DNA from: JACRLW01 sp050181465
GTDB taxonomy: Bacteria; Planctomycetota; UBA1135; UBA2386
NCBI GenBank assembly: GCA_050181465.1
Contig: JBFXDD010000012.1
Location: 52,785-116,784 of the forward strand
Length of the DNA: 64,000 nt
Reading direction: 5' to 3'
Part shown: positions 1 through 9,300 of the stretch, piece after piece
Layout of the letters: the number at the start of each line of letters is the position of its first letter
Numbering within the stretch: position 1 is the stretch's first letter
The notes under the pieces: generated by a model
The model's database searches: none
What the model saw: the letters and a program-made list of their open reading frames with translations, nothing else
Told to the model about the DNA's origin: nothing
Made by a program: the position numbers and the translations under genes

Positions 1-2
1 GC

Positions 3-275
3 ACCCGGGTGAGACTGACGACCGGTGAGCGCGCCCTGGTGGTCCGGCAGGGCTTGGTGATCGACCGGCCGGTGGTTCGACTGATCGAGAGCGGGGCCGA
101 GGACGACTTGCCCGCCGAGAACGCGCGCGAACTGACCATTGGGGACTCGATCGAAGGACAGACGCACGGAATCGACGCGGTGATCCGTCGCAACGACGAC
201 GGCTCGGACTCCCAGATGCGGAGCGCGACCCAGCACGCGTGCCTGCATCCGGACCACTCGCATTCGCACCGCTGA
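3..275 (+). CDS. C-terminal end of an HD-GYP-type protein (partial)
   Basis: The reading frame is open from the window edge to a TGA at 273-275, so this is the 3' end of a gene that begins outside the window. The start of the fragment, TRVRLTTGERALVVRQG followed by RPVVRLI and an acidic stretch, resembles the small beta-rich tail found after the HD domain of HD-GYP cyclic-di-GMP phosphodiesterases. That tail typically runs 'G-T-x-V-R-L-x-x-G-E-x-A-V-V' and then 'RPVVRL'. The catalytic HD-GYP residues would lie upstream and cannot be seen. Third codon positions are strongly GC-rich, supporting coding. The last 20 residues are His-rich (HPDHSHSHR). The family call rests on motif memory from about 60 residues, so it is tentative; that the frame is coding is more secure. 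Confidence 0.5.
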   Translation, partial: TRVRLTTGERALVVRQGLVIDRPVVRLIESGAEDDLPAENARELTIGDSIEGQTHGIDAVIRRNDDGSDSQMRSATQHACLHPDHSHSHR

Positions 276-289
276 CGGCCGGTTGCCGA

Positions 290-467
290 ACCTGGACTCC
301 TCGTGACCGTCGTCGCGGGATCGACGCGGATCGATGCCCCGGAAGGAGCAGCGTAGGGCAACGACCGAGTCGTAGCCGTGGCCAAGCTGCCAGGGAGGAG
401 TCGACGCGGCGACGCCGACGGGCGCGAGTTGCGGCGATCGCAGCCGACGTTCGCGAACAGTCCGAGC
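290..467. repeat. degenerate copy A of the TA-flanked MITE
   Basis: This 178-bp stretch aligns along its whole length with the intact copies at 18474-18655 and 40779-40960, in the same orientation as the former. The left end (CTCGTGACCGTC) and right end (GACGTTCGCGAAC) still match the terminal inverted repeat, but the outermost bases and the flanking TA dinucleotides are mutated. The central palindrome is broken. The length without TA is the same as in the intact copies, so it has decayed by substitution rather than deletion. It fills the gap between the HD-GYP-like fragment and the ClC gene, and no gene is seen in that gap. Confidence 0.75.
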
Positions 468-564
468 CAGTCTGCGGTTGACGGGGACGGCTCCTGGTCG
501 AATCCTCTCGCCGTTGCGCCCGCCGTGTCGGTGAGCGATCCCTTCCCCGTCTCCCCTGCTCAGG

Positions 565-2616
565 ATGACCGAGCGCCGCGGGCTCAGTCTCGATTCCGCT
601 TGGATCTATCTGCAAGCGGCCGCCATCGGCCTCTTCGGCGGATGGCTGGGCGTCGCGTTCCGACTCGGAATCGATTGGCTCCAACTGCGCCTGATGGGCA
701 AGGGGGCACCGGTCGACGTGCGCCTCGCCCCCTACGAGAGCGTACTGTTCCCGATCCTGGGGGCGGTACTCGCCGCGGCTTGCCTCCGCGCGATCGGCAA
801 TCGCCGCGGACCGTTCGGGATCAGCGACACCGTTGAGTTGGCAGCAACCCGACGCGGCCACCTGAGCGTGAAGGACTCGTTGTTCCAGATCGCGTCCTCG
901 GGTTTCACGATCGCGAGCGGCGGCAGCATCGGCCGGGAGGGTGCGAACTCGCAGTTCGGCGTCACGATCGCCGCGGTGCTGGGTCGGCTCGTGCCGAACT
1001 CGCCGCGCTCGCGCACCGTGCTTCTGGGTTGCGGAATCGCCGCGGGAATGGCGAGCGCCTACAAGGCACCCATCGCCGCCGCTCTCTTCGTGATGGAGGT
1101 CGTGCTGGGCAACTTCGCGATGGACGTCCTCGCCCCCATCGTCGTCGCATCGGTGATCTCCACTCTCGTGACACGCGCGGCGTTCAGCGACGACCCGCTC
1201 TACGATCTCGGCATCGGCGGTCAGCTCGAACTGACCGATTGGCGACTCGTGTTGTCCGCAGCCGTGCTCGGCGCGATGTGCGGAGTCGGCGGGATCGTGT
1301 TCCGGAAGTGTCTCGATCTCGGCCGCCGCCTCTTCGACCGACTGCGCGGTCCGCTGGTCCTGCGCATGGTGCTCGGCGCTGCCTTCGTCGGCGTGATCGG
1401 AATCTGGTTTCCGGAAGTCTGGGGCAATGGTCAGGAGACGATCCAGGTACTCGCCGCTCCCGAACACCAACCGACACTCTTCGTTCTCGTCACGCTCACT
1501 TTCCTCAAGATCGCGAGCACCGCGATCACCGCCGGTTCGGGGGCACTCGGCGGTGTGTTCACGCCGAACCTCGTCGTCGGCGCAGCGCTCGGCTCGGCGT
1601 TCGCGAGAGTCACCGACACGTTGGTCCCCGGGGATCACCACACGCATTTCGCACTCGTAGGCATGGCCGGTCTCTGCGCGGCGACGGCTCACGCGCCGAT
1701 CACCGCGATCCTCCTCGTGTTCGAGATGACGCGCGACTACGGCCTGATCCTCCCGCTGATGCTGTGCAGCATCCTCGCCAGCATCACGGCTCGCCTCATC
1801 GACCAGGACTCGATCTACACCGCGCGCCTGCGCGCACGTGGACACGGCGTCGACCACGGACTCGAAGAACTCGCGATGCACACGAACTACGTGCGTGACG
1901 TCATGCGACGTGACGCCGCCAGCGTTCGCGAGACGGCGACGCTGGACGAGGTGCTCGACGTCTTCGGCAGCAAACGACACGACACGCTCTACGTCGTCGA
2001 TGCGAAGGGCTCGCTCCTCGGGCAAGTCCTTCTGCACGACGTCAAGGCGTTCATCAACGATCCGACTCCGGGCACCGTCGTGATCGCCGCCGACCTCACC
2101 ACCAACACGGAGGTCACCACGCGGGATGAATCGCTGGCCGCGATCCTGGATCGTTTTCACGATCCGGATCTCGATGAGTTGCCGGTCGTTCGCTCACGGA
2201 CGGACCCCGTCCTGGAAGGCCGTATCACTCGTCGCGATGTGGTCGCGACGTTCAGCGAAGAGGTGCTCGGTCAACGCAACATGCGGGCGAAGCTACGCGT
2301 CGACGGCAAGAAGGAGTCGCGCTGGCTCGAACTGCCGCCCGGCGCGAGGATCGAGCGCGTGCGCGTCCCGCCCGAATTGATCGACCGATCCTTGGGCTCG
2401 CTGGATCTACCCGTTCAACGATCCACGACCGTGCTGGTGGTCATCGAGACCGATGCCCTCGGGCGCGAGCGTCGCTCATTCCCGTCCGCCGAGATGATCC
2501 TGCGTGACGGCATGGAACTGGTGGTGCTCGCACCGCAGGAAGTGCTGCGCGCGTGGTCGGCCAGCGCGAGCACCACGAAACACGGCGACGACGGACCGAT
2601 CAGTTCAGCGCCGTAA
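565..2616 (+). CDS. ClC-family chloride channel/transporter with CBS pair and RCK_C-like tail
   Basis: This 683-aa inner-membrane protein belongs to the ClC family, which moves chloride by channel or Cl-/H+ antiport. The signature GREG loop is at about residues 122-126 (its Glu is the external gate of the family), GGVFTP is at about 328, and the helix 'ALFVMEVVL' carries a Glu where antiporters have their internal proton glutamate. That favours a Cl-/H+ exchanger. After the membrane part come two CBS domains (about 440-565; VRDVMRRDAASVRE opens the first). A roughly 80-residue tail (about 580-660, ending 'DGMELVVLAP') looks like the RCK_C/TrkA-C ligand-binding fold. CBS domains usually bind adenine nucleotides. 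The start at ATG 565 is the first Met in frame before the hydrophobic part. The 3' end overlaps the convergent lipoprotein gene by 17 bp. Confidence 0.9.
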   Translation: MTERRGLSLDSAWIYLQAAAIGLFGGWLGVAFRLGIDWLQLRLMGKGAPVDVRLAPYESVLFPILGAVLAAACLRAIGNRRGPFGISDTVELAATRRGHLSVKDSLFQIASSGFTIASGGSIGREGANSQFGVTIAAVLGRLVPNSPRSRTVLLGCGIAAGMASAYKAPIAAALFVMEVVLGNFAMDVLAPIVVASVISTLVTRAAFSDDPLYDLGIGGQLELTDWRLVLSAAVLGAMCGVGGIVFRKCLDLGRRLFDRLRGPLVLRMVLGAAFVGVIGIWFPEVWGNGQETIQVLAAPEHQPTLFVLVTLTFLKIASTAITAGSGALGGVFTPNLVVGAALGSAFARVTDTLVPGDHHTHFALVGMAGLCAATAHAPITAILLVFEMTRDYGLILPLMLCSILASITARLIDQDSIYTARLRARGHGVDHGLEELAMHTNYVRDVMRRDAASVRETATLDEVLDVFGSKRHDTLYVVDAKGSLLGQVLLHDVKAFINDPTPGTVVIAADLTTNTEVTTRDESLAAILDRFHDPDLDELPVVRSRTDPVLEGRITRRDVVATFSEEVLGQRNMRAKLRVDGKKESRWLELPPGARIERVRVPPELIDRSLGSLDLPVQRSTTVLVVIETDALGRERRSFPSAEMILRDGMELVVLAPQEVLRAWSASASTTKHGDDGPISSAP

Positions 2617-3247
2617 CCACCAAGTCGTCGAAGGAGGTAGCGGCATCCGCCTTCGTCCAGAGCCCGACGTGGCCCGCCCCGCTGAACGTGGCGTCGGTGT
2701 GATCGAGCAAGGCCTTGCCGTCGAAAGCGACCGTCATTCGCCCACCGCGCACTTCCACCACGAGGTCGTGCCAACCGGGAGTTGCCGTCACCTTCGCCGA
2801 CGCGAACTGAGTCCGCACGCCGCGCTCGACCTTGTAGAGCCGCACGTTGTCCTCGAGCGGGTTCCAGCGCGTGATGTAGTAGTCGGTCGGTCCACGTCCG
2901 CGCCAGAACACGCCGCCGCCCTGATCCTCTTCGCCTCCGTCCGCCCGCACCCGCACCGCGATCCGCAGGTCGGCCGGCAGCACGGCGTCACTCATCAGCA
3001 GGTTGTAGGTATCGCCCTCGTTCTCGACCTGCGTGAGCCTGATGCACTTGCCGGCACCGTCTTCGGCCACCACCCAAGTTCCGAGCTTCCGTCGGGAGTT
3101 GGTCTCCGTGGCATGAAAGCCAATCGGCAGCTCACCGACGGCCGCGGAATCGAAGTCCACGTTCAGATCGCTGACCGACGGCGCACTGGAGCCGATGCCG
3201 CACGCAGGCAGCGCGAACAAGACAGACAGAATCGCAATGGTTCGCAT
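2600..3247 (-). CDS. lipoprotein with LamG/DUF1080-like beta-sandwich domain
   Basis: This is a 215-aa protein. The N-terminus MRTIAILSVLFALPAC is a lipoprotein signal with the lipid-accepting Cys at 16, so it is probably anchored in a membrane facing the periplasm or outside. The rest is a single beta-rich domain. It contains 'GGGVFWRGRGPTDYYITRW' and 'GWHDLVVEVRGGRMTVAFDGK', typical of concanavalin-like folds of the LamG / 3-keto-disaccharide hydrolase (DUF1080) type. I see no catalytic residues that would fix an activity, so carbohydrate binding or cleavage is only a family-level guess. It is convergent with the ClC gene (17-bp overlap) and divergent from the next gene across a 77-bp gap. 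Confidence 0.75.
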   Translation of the reverse strand: MRTIAILSVLFALPACGIGSSAPSVSDLNVDFDSAAVGELPIGFHATETNSRRKLGTWVVAEDGAGKCIRLTQVENEGDTYNLLMSDAVLPADLRIAVRVRADGGEEDQGGGVFWRGRGPTDYYITRWNPLEDNVRLYKVERGVRTQFASAKVTATPGWHDLVVEVRGGRMTVAFDGKALLDHTDATFSGAGHVGLWTKADAATSFDDLVVTALN

Positions 3248-3324
3248 GACTCCGGGATGATCGCGGCTGACCGCACGAATTGCGAGGCGATGGCGCTCGG
3301 CCGCGAAACCGTCACAATGACTCG

Positions 3325-5418
3325 ATGCTCGTCACGCGCTTTGCCCTCACCTGTCTGGCCACTGCCGTTGCACTCGCGCCGATCCGCGCTCAGGACGGCC
3401 CTCGGAAGACCTCGCCGATCGAGACACTCGCGCTCGGAAGCGGAATCGACTGGATCGCCGACCCGGAGATCCATGTCGACGGGCGTCGCCCCGAACGCCG
3501 CTTGCGACAGCCCGTCGATCGCAATGGCTTGATCGACGAAGCCGTGGCCAAGGCGAGCGAGAGCGGACGATCGGTGCTGTGGTACGTGCCCAGGATCGTC
3601 GAGAAGTCAAAGGGCGGCGTGCAGATGTATCGCGCACCGATCCTCGACAACTACGCAATGCAGTTGCTCTTCGAGGACCAAGATCTCGTAGACCTCGTGC
3701 GAACACGATTCGTCGCCGCGCGAGTGAGTCTCGACGAGACGTTGGCGGCACGCTTCGACCTGCGACCGCTGGAGTGCGTCGAGCCGATGCTCGTCGTTCT
3801 CGACTCGGAAGGGCGGCGCCGGCACGTGATTCGAGCGATCCGAACCTTCGACGCTCACTGGTTCGTCGAGATCTTGAGGACTGCGCTTGCCGGCCTATCG
3901 AGCAACTCGACCGAGCCCGCACCAGTCGATGCCGAGCAGGCGCTCGCCGAAGGACGTTATGGGCTCGCCGCGGAGCTCCTGGCGAAGCTGCCGGAGTCTT
4001 CGACGGCGCGCGGTCTCACCAATGCGCGATTGCAGCGTCGATTGCGTCGACCAGACACCGCTTTGGCAGCACTGGACCGATTGGCCGAGGCGAGCGACCT
4101 CGATCGATCGCTGCTGAGCGCCGAACGGAGCCGGGTGCTCCTGTTGGCAGGACGGGACACCGAGATCCCGGCTGAGTGGATCGACGCCGGTAGCCAAGCG
4201 CCGGCTGCGAATTACTGGATGGCGCTGGCCGCGCTACGTCGTGGCGAGGAAGCGCTCGCGGTGGAGTGGATGCAACGGATCGCGACGACCTGGCCGGACA
4301 GCCCCTTCGGTCGCCGTGCACACGCGAACGTGCTCATCGGCGACGACGAACGCCCCGTCGGCGGAACCTTCTGCGGCTTCGAGACGATGCGATGGCTGCC
4401 GGACATCGCATACTCGATCGTTCCCAACGACACCGCTCGGCATTGGGTCGTGTCCGACCCCGCAGAGATCGCCGCGACCGCGATCGAGCACCTGCTGTCG
4501 CTCCAACGGGACGATGGCGGATTCAAGGACAGCCGCTACGCGTACTGGCCGTCGCCGAAGATCACCCCGAACGCATGGATTGCGATCACAGCACTCGCCG
4601 CAACGGCTCTCCTCGAGTTCCGTGAAGTCGCCCCCGAACGTATCCCGACCGATCGGATCGACAGCGCTCTGGCTCGGGCCGAGGACTACATGTTCAACCC
4701 CGATCACATGGCGCGCGGTGAGAACGAAGACGTCTATGCCGACACCTACCGCCTGCTGTATCTGGCCCGTCGCAGCGGTCACGTCGACTCGGCGGAACGC
4801 GCCAAGTTGGTCGAGAGGATGAACCTGATCATCGGCGAGGCCAAGGAGCGTCAGGATTCCCAGGGCTTCTTCGCCCACGAGTATGCCAATGCGTTCTGCA
4901 CCGCGGCGATGATGTGGGGACTGCTGCGCGCTCAGGAAAGCGGCGCGACCGTACCGCCCGAGATGATGTCACGCGGAATCGCGGCTCTCGTCGCGGCGCG
5001 AGCCCCCGACGGCTCGTTCGGCTACAGTGGAACGCGTAAGTCGTCACTGAAGGATGCGAGCGAACGCATGCCGGTCTGCGAGGGCATCCTCTTTGCACTG
5101 AAGCAGAGCGACGACGAACGTCTCCGCTTCGCATTCGACAACTACTGGGAGAATCTGACGCGCATCGAGAAGGTGCGCCGCAACGACTTCCACAGCGACG
5201 GCGAGCTCGCCGGGTTCTTCTTCTACCACGGCCTGTTCCACGCGAGCGAGATCCTCGCTCGGTTGCCGGAATCTCTCGCGGGCGACGGCAAAGAACGAAT
5301 GCGTGAGATTCTGGCTCGAGTCGCCGAGGTCGACGGTAGCTACCTCGACAGCCACGAGATCGGCCGCAGCTATGCGACCGCAATGGCCCTCTTGACGCTG
5401 CGAAACGTGATGGACTGA
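3325..5418 (+). CDS. secreted thioredoxin-fold / alpha-alpha toroid protein
   Basis: I place the start at ATG 3325 because it gives a clean signal peptide (MLVTRFALTCLATAVALAPIRAQ); the open frame upstream to 3280 has no such feature. The mature protein has about 675 residues. Residues about 60-180 read like a degenerate thioredoxin fold ('GRSVLWYVPRI', later 'PMLVVLDSEGRRRHVI') without a CxxC pair, so it is unlikely to be redox active. Residues about 190-330 look like helical TPR-type repeats. From about 390 onward, 'RDDGGFKDSRYAYWP', 'NAWIAITALAATALL' and 'APDGSFGYSGT' are the repeat pattern of the squalene-cyclase/prenyltransferase alpha-alpha toroid. The substrate is unknown. I infer a periplasmic or exported role. 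Confidence 0.7.
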   Translation: MLVTRFALTCLATAVALAPIRAQDGPRKTSPIETLALGSGIDWIADPEIHVDGRRPERRLRQPVDRNGLIDEAVAKASESGRSVLWYVPRIVEKSKGGVQMYRAPILDNYAMQLLFEDQDLVDLVRTRFVAARVSLDETLAARFDLRPLECVEPMLVVLDSEGRRRHVIRAIRTFDAHWFVEILRTALAGLSSNSTEPAPVDAEQALAEGRYGLAAELLAKLPESSTARGLTNARLQRRLRRPDTALAALDRLAEASDLDRSLLSAERSRVLLLAGRDTEIPAEWIDAGSQAPAANYWMALAALRRGEEALAVEWMQRIATTWPDSPFGRRAHANVLIGDDERPVGGTFCGFETMRWLPDIAYSIVPNDTARHWVVSDPAEIAATAIEHLLSLQRDDGGFKDSRYAYWPSPKITPNAWIAITALAATALLEFREVAPERIPTDRIDSALARAEDYMFNPDHMARGENEDVYADTYRLLYLARRSGHVDSAERAKLVERMNLIIGEAKERQDSQGFFAHEYANAFCTAAMMWGLLRAQESGATVPPEMMSRGIAALVAARAPDGSFGYSGTRKSSLKDASERMPVCEGILFALKQSDDERLRFAFDNYWENLTRIEKVRRNDFHSDGELAGFFFYHGLFHASEILARLPESLAGDGKERMREILARVAEVDGSYLDSHEIGRSYATAMALLTLRNVMD

Positions 5419-5437
5419 GGCCGGGGACGCGACGAAC

Positions 5438-6388
5438 TCAGGGCTCGCGCACGGAGATGAGCCTCTCGACGGCGGCGCGCACCGGCCGTTCGCCGACCGC
5501 CGGCGCCGAGACGACGACGAGCCGCACCAGGACGAGCCGCCCGGTACCATCACCGTCGATCTTCACTTCGAAGCCGTGTGGGTAGTTGGGCAACTCGTGC
5601 GCGTAGCGCGGGACCGGATCACTACCCGCCGACCCGTTCGACGCGACCATCAATCGCGAGCGCAAGAGCGGGTCGCGAACCAGCTCGTGAGCGGACGACG
5701 GGATCTTCGCTGGAGGCTGCATCCGAGGCGAACGACCACCGGCGAGCAGGTGGAAGAACGCATTCTCGACGACCGGCTCGTCTCTGCGCCATGCGAGCGG
5801 CACGCCCTGCGCGTGCAGTCCTGCGACGACCGCGCCGCGCTCGACCGCGTCAGGGATCGCCGCGATGTCTTCGACGCGCGCGATCGGCGCACTCGCCCAC
5901 CGGTCGAGATCGAGGCGGTCGTTGTCGCGATGCAGGCAGTAGAGAACGAACTGGTAGCGGTCGATGCGCGCACGACGGTCGGCGACCCCGGTCGGCACTT
6001 CGATGGCCGGCAGAGTACGAGCGATCAGCAGCATGTTGCCCGTCTCGCGAACGCCCATCGCATCGACATCGAAGAAGCCGCGCTCGGTAGCGATCGGAAG
6101 GACCGTGGACTGCGACGGCGCCATCGGGCCGAGATCCAGCCACCCCAGCAGACGACGAGAGGTCGGCGACTCGGTGTAGACCCGCACCCCCGCCTCCAGG
6201 TCTTGCGACATCGCCTGAACCAACTTCTCGACCTTGTTGAGCGCTACCGATCGGCGCTCGGACCACCGCTGGCTCCGTGACAAGGAGATCAGCGACTGGG
6301 TGATCATCGCGGTCAAGCCGGTCACCACGACGAAGACGATCGCGGCTTCGAGCAACGTGAACCCGTCTTCTCGTGATCGCGATCTCAT
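5438..6388 (-). CDS. prepilin-like protein with N-methylation site
   Basis: This is a 316-aa protein. Near the N-terminus lies a type IV prepilin cleavage motif, EDG-FTLLEAAIVFVVVTGL: Gly at -1, Phe at +1, Glu at +5, then a hydrophobic helix. That makes it a substrate for prepilin peptidase and a likely pseudopilin of a type II secretion or type IV pilus-like system. The remainder is a large globular domain I cannot assign. Its start at 6388 lies 4 bases after the stop of the very large prepilin gene upstream, so the two are almost surely one transcript. Minor pseudopilins of the GspJ/PilW kind can have a globular domain of this size, but I do not recognise one specifically. Confidence 0.8.
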   Translation of the reverse strand: MRSRSREDGFTLLEAAIVFVVVTGLTAMITQSLISLSRSQRWSERRSVALNKVEKLVQAMSQDLEAGVRVYTESPTSRRLLGWLDLGPMAPSQSTVLPIATERGFFDVDAMGVRETGNMLLIARTLPAIEVPTGVADRRARIDRYQFVLYCLHRDNDRLDLDRWASAPIARVEDIAAIPDAVERGAVVAGLHAQGVPLAWRRDEPVVENAFFHLLAGGRSPRMQPPAKIPSSAHELVRDPLLRSRLMVASNGSAGSDPVPRYAHELPNYPHGFEVKIDGDGTGRLVLVRLVVVSAPAVGERPVRAAVERLISVREP

Positions 6389-6392
6389 GGGC

Positions 6393-9300
6393 TCACTTGC
6401 CCTCGGCTTGCATGGACGCCGACATCGGGGGCGGTGCCACCACCGTGCGCGTGATCGTCACGAACAGGTCGTGCCAAGCGATGTGACTGTGACGATCCGC
6501 CTGGTGAACGACCACGCGGAACACATAGCTCCCCGCGGGATACGTGCTCGCAGACGTCGGCAGGATGATGCTCTCGTCGCCGATGCCCGAGTCGAAGACG
6601 AACTCCGACGGCTCCGGTCGCGCGGTGGGATCGACGGACTCCAAAGTCTGCGCGTCACGCCAGGTCATGCCGACGTCGGACGACACCAGAATGCGGTAGC
6701 GCTGCACACTCTCCGAACCGTTGACCGTCTCTGGATATGAGGTGGTGTAACGCGCGCCGTCGTAGCGTTCGAAGAGAACACGCCACTTGAGCAAGATGGA
6801 ACCGGGATCGCGCAGAGCCACCCCCTGCTCGGGGCCGACGAACATGACCCGCGGTACCGGAGCGATTCCGTTGTCGAAGGCCGGATGCGCGGCGACCCAG
6901 AACGAGTGCAGTCCGATCAGCGCGACCGATCTCAGCAGTCGCTGCTGTTCGAGTGAACCGACGGGGACCTCGCCGAGGATGCTCAGGAATGCCCGCTGAT
7001 CCCCGGCGATCGAACGCATCTGCAGAACCGCGGAACTGCTGCGCATCGCGGGTCCCCGCGCGAAACGCTCGAGTTCCTGACAGTGGTGATCGGGGAAGTC
7101 GTCGGTCCACTGGAGATGCGGAAGCGGCTCGGTCAGCGTCTCGCTCAGTCCGTGGGTCCAGCGCACGGGTACTTGCTCGGCGAGTCCCACGCCCGCCGCG
7201 AGCACGAAGCTGCGCAGCGACTCGGCCGGCAACGCCGTCGAGCCGGTCGGCTCCTCGCGCTGCGCAAACGTCGAGTACGAGGTTCCGAACTGCAACAACG
7301 TCGATGCTCCGGTCGGCCCGACTCGGGCTCCACGCGGATGGTCGAGACTCGTTCCCAACGGCGGGTCGACGAAGACCGCAAGGTGTCGAGGCCGCCGATG
7401 GAAGCCGCCCGCACTCGCACCCGTCGACAGGTTCCCGGTCGAGATCCACTGTGCTGCGGCACTATCCGGAAAGATCTCGCCGAGCCACGGCCGGGCGACG
7501 AAGCCGCCGGCAGCGTTCGTGACCACGACCTCGCCCACCCGCGCCATCGCCGCAGGCACACCGGGCGCCGCGGGGTTTGCGAGATCCTCGGCCGTCAGCG
7601 AGTCGACGGCTGCGTAGCCGCCGAGGATTCCGTAGAAAGCGCCGTGCACCGGGACCTGACGCGGTGCGAACTCACCGGGTTGCGCAGGCAAGCAGAGGTC
7701 GCCGCCGATCGAGAAGGCGCCGATGCTCCGTCCGCCGAAGCAGGTGAGCACGACCGAGCTCTGCAACATGGCCGTGCGCCAGACTTGTGCGAATCGCGGC
7801 ACGTCGAAGGAAACGACGCCGTCGAACCCGTCCCGCAGCCGCTCCGCGTGCAGACACGGCCAGTCGGTCGTGCCGTCGACCATCGGCGTGCGCAGGTCGT
7901 CGAAATGCCAGTTGTAGCCGTTGGCGAAGGAGGTGCCGTCACGACAGAGATCTGCGTAGGGATTGTGTCTTGGGTCGCCTACGAACTGGTATCGCTCGGT
8001 GAGCGGCACGGCGAGCGGCGACTGCGCCCACCAGGCGTAGGTCTCGCTCACCGCCCACGGTCGATTCGGCGTCGGCCACATCACGCCCGAGTCGAGCGCC
8101 GTGCCGATCCGGGTCTCGATGCGCAGCATCCCGTCCTCGCGCGCGAGACCGACTCCATCGAAGCTCGGCTCGAAGACGAGCTTCGGGATCCGAATTCGCC
8201 AGCGCGCGGTGTTCTTGGGGCCCATCCCTTCCGTCGCGAGGTCGACGACGAAGTCATCGACTCCCGCCGGAGCGACGGCCACCGGCGAGGGAATGTATTC
8301 CTGGCCGTACAGCCGAGAGATCGGGAGGAGTCCCCGCGTTCCGACGGCCGGGGCCGTAGTCGGCGTACCGTGCAATCGGATCCAGGTGTACGGCTCGGAA
8401 CCGTCCACATAGCCGACCTCGTACGCCATCTCGAATGGGTACGCTCGGTCGGCGAGCCGGGGCGGCAGTCCCGACGCGGAATCGAACGAGTGGTAGTCGA
8501 TGTCTCCGGCCCCGATCGCGCCGGTCGCGGGGTCGACTCCACCGACGAGTCGGCGGATCTCGAGAGTCGCCGGATAGCTGCTGTCGTGCGCGTTGACGTT
8601 GCGCGAGAGATCGACACCGAAAATGCGCAGCGTGATCGGCTCCTCGGTCGTCGACGGCCCACTGGTCTGGGAACGCCAGGCGTGAACCCGCAGTTCGACG
8701 TCTCGCGAGTCCGAGTGATCGCCATCGCCGTCCGGATCACGATCGGTGCGAATTCGTGCCGGATGGGTGACGACGCGCAGGCCGGGGGTCGCGATCGGGT
8801 CGTGTGCGGGATCCGCGAAGTTTCGAAGCGGCGGACATGGCAGGACCTCACCGTGGAGATTCACGAAGATCGCGTTGCGGAAACGTTCGGGCTGCGTGTG
8901 CATGTCCTCGAGGAGGATCTGCAGCGGCGGCTCGTCCCGCTTGGCTCGACCGAGCGCGATCTGTGATTCGAAGATCGCACGGGCTCGCGGCAGGCGGTGT
9001 GCGTGATTGAATTGATCCGCAACTGTGAACGGATTCGGGTTCGAGGTCGCGTGGTATCCATGGAGGATCCCAGCGTCCGTCCGGACAACACCTCCGAAGA
9101 GTTCGGGCGCGAACAGTGCGGGGCTGACCTGATCGCACGCGCTCGGATACCAGTAGACGTAGGGTGCTGCGTGGGTCGCGCCGTTCGCCGTGTTCAGATA
9201 CGGCACGTATCCAGGGTCGCGTCCGTAGCCGAGTTCGACGATCCAGTGCAGGCGAAACTTCAAGCCCGGGGCGCGTTGCGCGATCTCATCGACAGCGGAG

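Noticed and set aside
7083..8966. 627-aa plus-strand ORF opposite the giant prepilin
   Set aside because: Shadow composition with no domain; the minus frame carries the prepilin motif and a much longer coherent protein.
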